7,016 nucleotides of DNA, taken from positions 1 through 7,016 of the forward strand of contig JAFOFS010000347.1 of the NCBI GenBank assembly GCA_017387165.1, read 5' to 3'. Below are positions 1 through 4,935 of this stretch, piece after piece (position 1 is the stretch's first letter; each line of letters starts with the position of its first letter). This DNA is from Clostridia bacterium. Its GTDB lineage: Bacteria; Bacillota; Clostridia; Oscillospirales; Acutalibacteraceae. The translations under genes and the position numbers were made by a program. Under the pieces are notes generated by a model. That model was not told the DNA's origin. It did not search any database and saw only the letters and a list, made by a program, of their open reading frames with translations.

Positions 1-7
1 ATAACAA

Positions 8-29
8 TGTAAAGAATATTCGCTTTACA
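8..29 (+). other. small hairpin preceding terminator
   Basis: TGTAAAG (8-14) and CTTTACA (23-29) can pair as a 7-bp stem with an 8-nt loop. The structure directly abuts the terminator stem that starts at 29. It probably belongs to the 3' untranslated region of a gene whose coding part ends left of the window. No function is claimed beyond a possible 3'-end structure. Confidence 0.4.
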
Positions 30-67
30 AACAGGCGTTTCCTTCGGGAAACGCCTGTTTTCTTTTT
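29..67 (+). terminator. rho-independent terminator of an upstream plus-strand gene
   Basis: Positions 29-42 (AAACAGGCGTTTCC) pair perfectly with 47-60, giving a 14-bp stem. The loop is TTCG, closed by C42-G47, which is the exceptionally stable C(UUCG)G tetraloop. A T-rich tract (58-67, interrupted by one C) follows on the plus strand. The minus-strand side lacks a comparable T run, so it should act mainly on rightward transcription from a gene outside the window. Confidence 0.92.
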
Positions 68-70
68 GTA

Positions 71-201
71 TAGAACGCCATCGCCTATCCCATACTAAAG
101 TACGCGCCTTGCGAGATGAAATTGGGTGAAAAGCACCAAAATATGCCGCTTTAAGGCAGGTTCGGATTACTCGTGTCACCTTACGAAAAGAGGGGTAGAA
201 T
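71..201 (+). other. leader / intergenic region upstream of the PBP gene
   Basis: This stretch of about 130 nt lies between the terminator and the PBP start. I see no open reading frame worth calling, no tRNA and no convincing riboswitch. No good sigma-A promoter pair is visible. The nearest is TTGTAT (66-71) with CATACT (91-96), at a poor 19-nt spacing. The Shine-Dalgarno-like AAGAGGGG (188-195), 6 nt before the ATG at 202, serves the PBP gene. Confidence 0.5.
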
Positions 202-1815
202 ATGGTTAAAAAGAGTGCGGTAATCGGGTTGGTTCTGACGTTTTTTCTGTCCGTTTGCCTGTTGCGCGTATCCTATCTGATGTCGGAGGGGGATCCGCTT
301 TCGGAAGCCTCGACCGGACAATCCACCAAAACGCTGCAGGTGTCCTTCGTCCGTGGCACGGTGTACGACCGCAACGGTCTGCCGCTGACCAATGTGGACA
401 GCGAAATTCGCGCCGGCATCGCGCCGACGGGCGACGCCATGCGAACGCTGCGGGAACAGCTCTCTACCGAACAGCGGACACCGCTTTTGGAACGCCTGCG
501 TGAGGGAAACCCGATTGTAGCGCGCTTTGACCGCTGGTTGCCGCCGACCGCCGGTATCGTGCAGTTTTCCACACCGCTTCGCTATGCCGCCGACGGATTG
601 GCACCGCATGTCATCGGATACGTAGACGGCGACGGCAACGGCGTCAGCGGCATTGAGTACGCTTTTGAGGAATGGTTGGAAAGCTGTGGAGGGGAACAAT
701 CGGTCTCGTTTCGGGTCAACGGGCTCGGTCGGGTGTGGGAAACGGACGCTGAGCGCCGTTCTTCGCTGGAGAATGCGTCGGCAGGGGTGATGCTGACGTT
801 GGAAAGCGATCTGCAACGCTTGGTGGAAAAGAATGCCACCATGACCCGTGGCGCCGCCATCGTTGCCGATACCTCCACGGGGGAAATTTTGGCGATGGTC
901 AGCCGCCCCGATTACGAACCGACCGACCTCGCCGCCGCGTTGTCGGCGGAAGGCTCGCCGCTTCTCAATCGGGCGATCACCGACTACAACCTCGGCTCGG
1001 TGTTTAAGATCGTGACCGCCGCCGCGGCACTGGAGATGGGGATTCCGACCACCCGTACCTATGAATGCGTCGGTGCGGTGGAGGTGGGGGACACGCTGCA
1101 TCATTGCCATCACCGCCTCGGACACGGTTTGCAGACGATGGAGGAAGCGTTTGCCAATTCCTGCAATCCGTATTTCGTGCAACTGGCGCAGGAGGTGGGC
1201 GCCGCCCGCCTGCACGCGATGGCGATTTCCCTCGGCCTCTCCCGCGCCTTGCCGCTGTGCGACGGCTGGAACACCGCCCGTGCGGTGTTGCCCTCCCTCT
1301 CCACGCTGTTCGCTGAACCGTCGGAGCTGGCCAATCTCGCTTTCGGACAAGGACAACTGCTCGCCACTCCGCTGCACCTTACCGCCTTGGTCGGGGCGGT
1401 TACGGGAAACGGACGCTGGCGCTCTCCGACCGTTGTCTGCGGCACGGTTGACCGCTTCGGCAAGCTGACCGCCGCCGATCGCCCGTCTCCGACGCAGGTG
1501 TTTTCCGCTTCCACCGCCGCGGCCTTGCGCCGTATGATGCAACGGGTGCTGACCGACGACGGCACCAGTCCCGATGCCGCGCCGCTATGGGGAACGGCGG
1601 CAGGAAAAAGCGGTACCGCCGAGACCGGCTGGTACGAGGACGGGGAACAGGTGGTGCAAAGCTGGATGGTGGGATACTGCCCTGCCGATGCTCCACGCTA
1701 TACGGTGGTGGTGCTGGTGGAAAACAGCATCGTGTCCGGCGAACGCTCCGCCCCGATCTTCCGCACACTGTGCGAGGAATTGTATTTCTACGATTTGCAA
1801 AAAGAAAAGCGATGA
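202..1815 (+). CDS. class B penicillin-binding protein (peptidoglycan D,D-transpeptidase)
   Basis: This 537-residue protein should cross-link peptidoglycan stem peptides at the outer face of the membrane. A single N-terminal membrane anchor (about residues 7-26) is followed by a class B pedestal with RGTVYDRNG at 51-59 and the motif running from H136 (HVIGYVDG) to E152. The transpeptidase domain (about 215-530) has all three active-site motifs: SVFK with nucleophile S266 and K269, SCN at 320-322, and KSGT at 469-472. There is no glycosyltransferase domain. It is shorter than typical SpoVD, FtsI or PBP2 proteins (usually about 580-700 residues), mainly because only about 76 residues separate the two pedestal motifs and no C-terminal PASTA domains follow. 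The usual Pro before the SxxK block (PGS) is Leu here (LGS). The ATG at 202 is chosen because AAGAGGGG lies 6 nt upstream. The gene appears monocistronic, bounded by terminators. Whether it serves division, elongation or sporulation cannot be decided from the sequence. Confidence 0.95.
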   Translation: MVKKSAVIGLVLTFFLSVCLLRVSYLMSEGDPLSEASTGQSTKTLQVSFVRGTVYDRNGLPLTNVDSEIRAGIAPTGDAMRTLREQLSTEQRTPLLERLREGNPIVARFDRWLPPTAGIVQFSTPLRYAADGLAPHVIGYVDGDGNGVSGIEYAFEEWLESCGGEQSVSFRVNGLGRVWETDAERRSSLENASAGVMLTLESDLQRLVEKNATMTRGAAIVADTSTGEILAMVSRPDYEPTDLAAALSAEGSPLLNRAITDYNLGSVFKIVTAAAALEMGIPTTRTYECVGAVEVGDTLHHCHHRLGHGLQTMEEAFANSCNPYFVQLAQEVGAARLHAMAISLGLSRALPLCDGWNTARAVLPSLSTLFAEPSELANLAFGQGQLLATPLHLTALVGAVTGNGRWRSPTVVCGTVDRFGKLTAADRPSPTQVFSASTAAALRRMMQRVLTDDGTSPDAAPLWGTAAGKSGTAETGWYEDGEQVVQSWMVGYCPADAPRYTVVVLVENSIVSGERSAPIFRTLCEELYFYDLQKEKR

Positions 1816-1839
1816 GGACGCCTCATCGCTTTTTTATTT
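1805..1839. terminator. bidirectional terminator shared by the PBP and CarD genes
   Basis: Positions 1805-1817 pair with 1821-1833 as a 13-bp stem (AAAAGCGATGAGG and its complement) around a 3-nt loop ACG. On the plus strand the stem runs into a T tract (1830-1835, then ATTT). On the minus strand the A-rich stretch 1801-1808 becomes the T tract. The left arm contains the last PBP codons and the TGA at 1813-1815. The right arm ends one base before the minus-strand stop of the CarD gene (1834-1836). Both convergent genes can therefore be terminated by this one element. Confidence 0.9.
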
Positions 1840-2328
1840 ATGTTCGTTTATGTAGGCTTCCACCTGCTCGGGCGGAATGTCCAGCACCACGGAGAACTCC
1901 TCGCACAGCAGCGCCTCCGCTCGCTTCATAGCGGCTTCGTCCGATACGCGGAGTTTCTTGCCGTCGTCCTTCAACCGTTCCCGTTGTGCGCGGACACCGC
2001 AGACCAATCCGATCAACGCCTGCCGATCTCCCTCGTTGATGAGGGCGGTCAGCTTGTCCTTGCGCATACGGGGATTTTCCTCGTTCAACGCCTCGCAGAC
2101 GGGAATATCCCGTACCAGCAGGAAGATTTCCTCGCGGGTCAACAACGGCTGCATCGCGCTTTCCAATTTTTCGTTTCCGAGCGGAACAAAGACGGTGGAG
2201 GCAGGGGAACGCAAGGGACGCAGGACGTAGTAATCCTGCGTTTCGCTTCCGAATTTCTTTTGCTCCACGCCCGTGATCTCACAGACACCGGAGGACCGAT
2301 AGCGAACGAGAGAGGGTATTTCTTTCAT
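1834..2328 (-). CDS. carD: CarD-family transcriptional regulator
   Basis: The 164-residue protein resembles CarD/CdnL regulators, which bind the RNA polymerase beta subunit and adjust open-complex stability at promoters. The N-terminal half has the RNA-polymerase-interacting (TRCF-like) Tudor fold pattern: a strand near LVRYRSSGVCEITG (7-20), then YYVLRPL (33-39) and VFVPLGN (46-52). Residues from about 65 onward are predicted helical and charged, matching the DNA-contacting C-terminal domain. The length fits the family (about 160). The start is the ATG at 2328, because GGGGAG lies 7 nt upstream; an in-frame TTG at 2343 has no such site. The protein contains no tryptophan, although mycobacterial CarD relies on one to wedge into the promoter fork. 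Family assignment is firm; which promoters it controls is unknown. It is transcribed away from typA from its own promoter and is monocistronic. Confidence 0.9.
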   Translation of the reverse strand: MKEIPSLVRYRSSGVCEITGVEQKKFGSETQDYYVLRPLRSPASTVFVPLGNEKLESAMQPLLTREEIFLLVRDIPVCEALNEENPRMRKDKLTALINEGDRQALIGLVCGVRAQRERLKDDGKKLRVSDEAAMKRAEALLCEEFSVVLDIPPEQVEAYINEHK

Positions 2329-2335
2329 GACGTTT

Positions 2336-2341
2336 CTCCCC
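2336..2341 (-). promoter_or_regulatory. ribosome binding site deciding the carD start
   Basis: On the minus strand GGGGAG (2341 down to 2336) sits 7 nt before the ATG at 2328. It overlaps the alternative TTG at 2343, so translation from the TTG would lack a properly spaced site. Confidence 0.8.
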
Positions 2342-2384
2342 AAAACGACAAAACGGATAATGTGCGGACGAATTCACTGTCTTT

Positions 2385-2414
2385 ATTTTAGCACGTTTTT
2401 TCGAAAAATGTAAG
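2385..2414 (-). promoter_or_regulatory. predicted sigma-A promoter of the carD gene
   Basis: Reading the minus strand, CTTACA (2414-2409) is followed by an 18-nt spacer and TAAAAT (2390-2385). TG at 2393-2392 makes an extended -10 (TGcTAAAAT). A transcript starting near 2378 would have a leader of about 50 nt. The -35 box matches TTGACA at four of six positions. The spacer contains the 12-nt palindrome TTTTTCGAAAAA (2397-2408). Confidence 0.65.
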
Positions 2415-2415
2415 C

Positions 2416-2470
2416 ATTTTTTTCACAAAAATAAAAAAATTTTTTGTACAACCGTGAAAAAAACAAAATA
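2416..2470. promoter_or_regulatory. A/T-tract region between divergent promoters
   Basis: This stretch is made almost wholly of A and T runs and lies upstream of both the leftward carD and rightward typA promoters. It could act as UP elements contacting the RNA polymerase alpha subunits, or as curved DNA. It contains an imperfectly nested inverted repeat: TTTTTTTCAC at 2417-2426 and GTGAAAAAAA at 2454-2463. Functional roles are inferred, not shown. Confidence 0.45.
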
Positions 2471-2474
2471 GGGG

Positions 2475-2503
2475 TTGAGATTGCCTATAAAGTATGATAA
2501 AAT
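2475..2503 (+). promoter_or_regulatory. predicted sigma-A promoter of the typA operon
   Basis: TTGAGA (2475-2480) is separated by exactly 17 nt from TAAAAT (2498-2503). TG at 2495-2496 gives an extended -10 (TGaTAAAAT). A start near 2510 gives a leader of about 28 nt ending in the ribosome binding site AGGGTGG (2525-2531) before the ATG at 2538. This is the strongest promoter match in the window. Confidence 0.82.
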
Positions 2504-2537
2504 ATTTTAGCTAAAAACCAAATTAGGGTGGGTCATT

Positions 2538-4367
2538 ATGCAAAAAACCATTGAAAATCTGAGAAACGTCGCCATTGTTGCCCACGTTGATCACGGCAAA
2601 ACCACGCTGGTCGATCAGCTTCTGCGTCAGAGCGGTATTTTCCGCGCCAACGAACAGGTTGCGGAGCGTGTGATGGATTCCAACGATTTGGAACGCGAAC
2701 GCGGCATCACCATTCTTTCCAAAAACACCGCCGTTATGTACGGCGATACCAAGATCAACATCGTCGATACACCCGGTCACGCCGACTTCGGCGGCGAGGT
2801 GGAGCGCATTATGCTGATGGTGGACGGCGTCCTCCTGCTGGTGGATGCGTTCGAGGGCTGTATGCCGCAGACGCGCTTCGTGCTGAAAAAAGCGCTGGAG
2901 GCAGGCAAACGTCCCGTGGTGGTGGTCAATAAGATCGATCGCGACGGCGCTCGCCCGAATCAGGTCATCGACGAGATCTTCGACCTGTTCATCGAACTGG
3001 GCGCAGACGATGACCAGCTGGATTTCCCGGTGGTGTACGCCTCGGGACGCGACGGCTATGCTTCGCTGAATCCCGACGCTCGCGACGGCAATATGCAGCC
3101 GCTGTTTGATGCGATTCTCCAATACGTACCGGCGCCGGTCGGCGATCCCGAGGCGCCGCTGCAGATCCGCTTTTCCAATATCGACTACGACGAATACGTC
3201 GGCCGCATCGGTATCGGCCGTGTGGAACGCGGCACCATTTCTGCCGGTCAGGCAGTGACTCTGTGCCACGACGACGGCAGCGCCACGGCTGCCCGCATCG
3301 GCAAGCTGTACCAGTTCCAGGGCCTCGGTCGCGTGGAATGCGAGAGTGCCTCGGTCGGTGATCTGGTTTCGGTCAGCGGTCTGACCGACCTCAACATCGG
3401 TGAGACCGCCTGCCACCCCGACTGCGTCGAACCGCTGCCGTTTGTCCGCATTGACGAGCCGACCATTACGATGACCTTTATGGTCAATACCAGCCCCTTT
3501 GCCGGACAGGACGGCAAATACGTCACCTCGCGTAACCTGCGCGACCGCCTGTTCAAAGAGGTGGAAACCAACGTCAGTATGCGGGTGGCGGAAACCGATA
3601 CGACCGATGCGTTCGAGGTATCGGGACGCGGTGAGCTGCACCTGTCCATTCTGATCGAAACCATGCGCCGCCAGAGCTATGAGTTTGCGGTGTCCAACCC
3701 CCGTGTGATCTACAAGCAGGAGGGCGGCAAAACGCTGGAACCGATGGAGCTGCTGATGATCGAAGTGCCGGAGGAATACGTCGGCGCCGTGATGGAACGG
3801 CTGGGTACTCGAAAAGCGGAGATGCTCAATATGGGCAACCGCTCGACCGGTATGACCCACCTCGAATTCCGCATTCCGTCCCGTGGTCTGATGGGCTATC
3901 GCCAGCAGTTCCTCACCGATACCAACGGCAAAGGCATTATGAACAGCCTGTTTGACGGATACGAGGAACATAAGGGCGACATTCCGCAGCGCCAGAAAGG
4001 CTCGCTGATCGTGGCCGAAACGGGCGAGTCCACCGGCTACGGCTTGTTCAACGCGCAGGATCGCGGCGCGATGTTCATCGGCGCAGGCGTGCCGGTGTAC
4101 GAGGGTATGATTGTGGGTGAGACCCCCCGCAGCGAGGATATCGTCGTCAACGTGTGCAAGAAAAAACACGCGACTAACACCCGCGCCGCCGGCTCGGACG
4201 AGGCGCTTCGCTTGGTGCCTCCCGTGAAACTCTCGCTGGAGCAGTCGCTGGAATTCATCAACGACGACGAGCTGGTGGAGATCACCCCGAACAACATCCG
4301 CCTGCGGAAGCGTATCCTGTCCAAAGAACTCCGTATGAAAGCGGAATCCAAAAAGAAACAACTCTAA
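2538..4367 (+). CDS. typA: ribosome-associated GTPase TypA/BipA
   Basis: This 609-residue translational GTPase belongs to the TypA/BipA family, which binds the 70S ribosome at the EF-G site and is linked to 50S assembly and to growth under cold or other stress. The G motifs are intact: AHVDHGKT at 15-22 (G1), T58 in RGITI (G2), DTPGH at 77-81 (G3) and NKID at 131-134 (G4). A beta-barrel domain follows, then the EF-G-like domain with GRGELHLS at 363-370. Next comes the BipA-characteristic RGLMGYR at 449-455 and a C-terminal domain ending in a lysine-rich tail. Length matches the family (about 605-615). The ATG at 2538 is supported by AGGGTGG 6 nt upstream and by the start of the GTPase fold. 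It is the first gene of a likely operon with the phosphoribosyltransferase and comEC, under the promoter at 2475-2503. Nothing about it looks degraded. Confidence 0.98.
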   Translation: MQKTIENLRNVAIVAHVDHGKTTLVDQLLRQSGIFRANEQVAERVMDSNDLERERGITILSKNTAVMYGDTKINIVDTPGHADFGGEVERIMLMVDGVLLLVDAFEGCMPQTRFVLKKALEAGKRPVVVVNKIDRDGARPNQVIDEIFDLFIELGADDDQLDFPVVYASGRDGYASLNPDARDGNMQPLFDAILQYVPAPVGDPEAPLQIRFSNIDYDEYVGRIGIGRVERGTISAGQAVTLCHDDGSATAARIGKLYQFQGLGRVECESASVGDLVSVSGLTDLNIGETACHPDCVEPLPFVRIDEPTITMTFMVNTSPFAGQDGKYVTSRNLRDRLFKEVETNVSMRVAETDTTDAFEVSGRGELHLSILIETMRRQSYEFAVSNPRVIYKQEGGKTLEPMELLMIEVPEEYVGAVMERLGTRKAEMLNMGNRSTGMTHLEFRIPSRGLMGYRQQFLTDTNGKGIMNSLFDGYEEHKGDIPQRQKGSLIVAETGESTGYGLFNAQDRGAMFIGAGVPVYEGMIVGETPRSEDIVVNVCKKKHATNTRAAGSDEALRLVPPVKLSLEQSLEFINDDELVEITPNNIRLRKRILSKELRMKAESKKKQL

Positions 4368-4372
4368 GGAGG
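4366..4372 (+). promoter_or_regulatory. strong ribosome binding site deciding the phosphoribosyltransferase start
   Basis: AAGGAGG (4366-4372) is a full Shine-Dalgarno match. It overlaps the typA stop codon TAA (4365-4367) and lies 8 nt before the ATG at 4381. An in-frame TTG at 4375 is only 2 nt away from it and is rejected as a start. Confidence 0.88.
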
Positions 4373-4380
4373 ATTTGAAA

Positions 4381-4932
4381 ATGTCGAATTTACCTGAGAA
4401 ATATACCATGACCATTGCGGGTCTGTCCCGCGACCTGCCGCTCTGCCCGCTGAACGAGAAGTTGAGCATCGGCGCGTTCGTGATGTTCGGTGACGTCGAA
4501 TTGACCGTAGCCACCGCCCCGGAGCTGCTGAAGAAAGCGCCGGAATTTGATATGCTCATTACCGCCGAGGCGAAGGGCATTCCGCTGTGCTACGAAATGG
4601 CTCGCCAGAGCGGTAAGCCGTATTTCATTGCGCGTAAATACCCGAAACTGTATATGAAGGATCTGGTCAAAGTGGACGTCAAGTCCATCACCACCGACAA
4701 GGTGCAGACCCTGTACTTAGACGGCACCGAGGGTGCCAAGATGTGCGGCAAGCGCGTCTTGATCATCGACGACGTCATCTCGACCGGCGAAAGCCTGCGT
4801 GCCGTGGAGGAATTGGTGTCCGCTGCAGGCGGCGTCATCTGCGGCCGTGGCGCGGTGCTTGCTGAGGGCGACGCCGCCGACCGCACCGACATTTTCTTCC
4901 TCGAGAAGCTGCCGCTGTTTTTCGCTGAATAA
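4381..4932 (+). CDS. phosphoribosyltransferase, PurR/adenine phosphoribosyltransferase-like
   Basis: This 183-residue protein has a type I phosphoribosyltransferase fold. The PRPP-binding loop is VLIIDDVISTGES at 126-138, with acidic pair D130-D131 and T135-G136. The segment LITAEAKGIPLCYEMA, followed by a PYFIARK stretch, matches the PRT core of Apt, Xpt and the B. subtilis purine repressor PurR. The likely activity is PRPP-dependent salvage of adenine or another purine in the cytoplasm. Proteins like this are often labelled adenine phosphoribosyltransferase, but the classical Apt N-terminal pattern (PKPGI...FKDITP) is not seen, and the N-terminus (TIAGLSRDLPLCPLNEKL) is different. There is no PurR-type winged-helix domain, so it is not a complete PurR repressor. 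A regulatory rather than catalytic role remains possible. It sits 13 nt after typA and 3 nt before comEC, so cotranscription is likely. Substrate is not determined by what I can see. Confidence 0.85.
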   Translation: MSNLPEKYTMTIAGLSRDLPLCPLNEKLSIGAFVMFGDVELTVATAPELLKKAPEFDMLITAEAKGIPLCYEMARQSGKPYFIARKYPKLYMKDLVKVDVKSITTDKVQTLYLDGTEGAKMCGKRVLIIDDVISTGESLRAVEELVSAAGGVICGRGAVLAEGDAADRTDIFFLEKLPLFFAE

Positions 4933-4935
4933 CCG

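Noticed and set aside
116..154. 12-codon open frame in the PBP leader as a possible leader peptide
   Set aside because: ATG at 116 reads MKLGEKHQNMPL then TAA, but no ribosome binding site precedes it and no attenuator-like alternating hairpins follow.
181..1542. 453-codon minus-strand open frame opposite the PBP gene
   Set aside because: It lies antisense to a gene with intact catalytic motifs; the translation is low-complexity (rich in R, G, Q, H) without recognisable domains. It arises from GC-rich third positions.
2326..2343. Longer carD start at TTG 2343
   Set aside because: The SD GGGGAG overlaps that codon, whereas it is ideally spaced from the ATG at 2328.
1840..2391. 183-codon plus-strand open frame opposite the carD gene
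   Set aside because: It is antisense to a gene with a recognisable CarD domain, a good SD and a promoter; it also runs into the promoter region and shows no family resemblance.
4375..4383. Phosphoribosyltransferase start at TTG 4375
   Set aside because: It is only 2 nt from AAGGAGG; the ATG at 4381 has normal 8-nt spacing.
2523..4580. 685-codon minus-strand open frame opposite typA
   Set aside because: It is a shadow of the well-conserved typA gene, rich in H, R, V and A and with no recognisable family. Length alone is not evidence here because the codon bias removes stops from that antisense frame.
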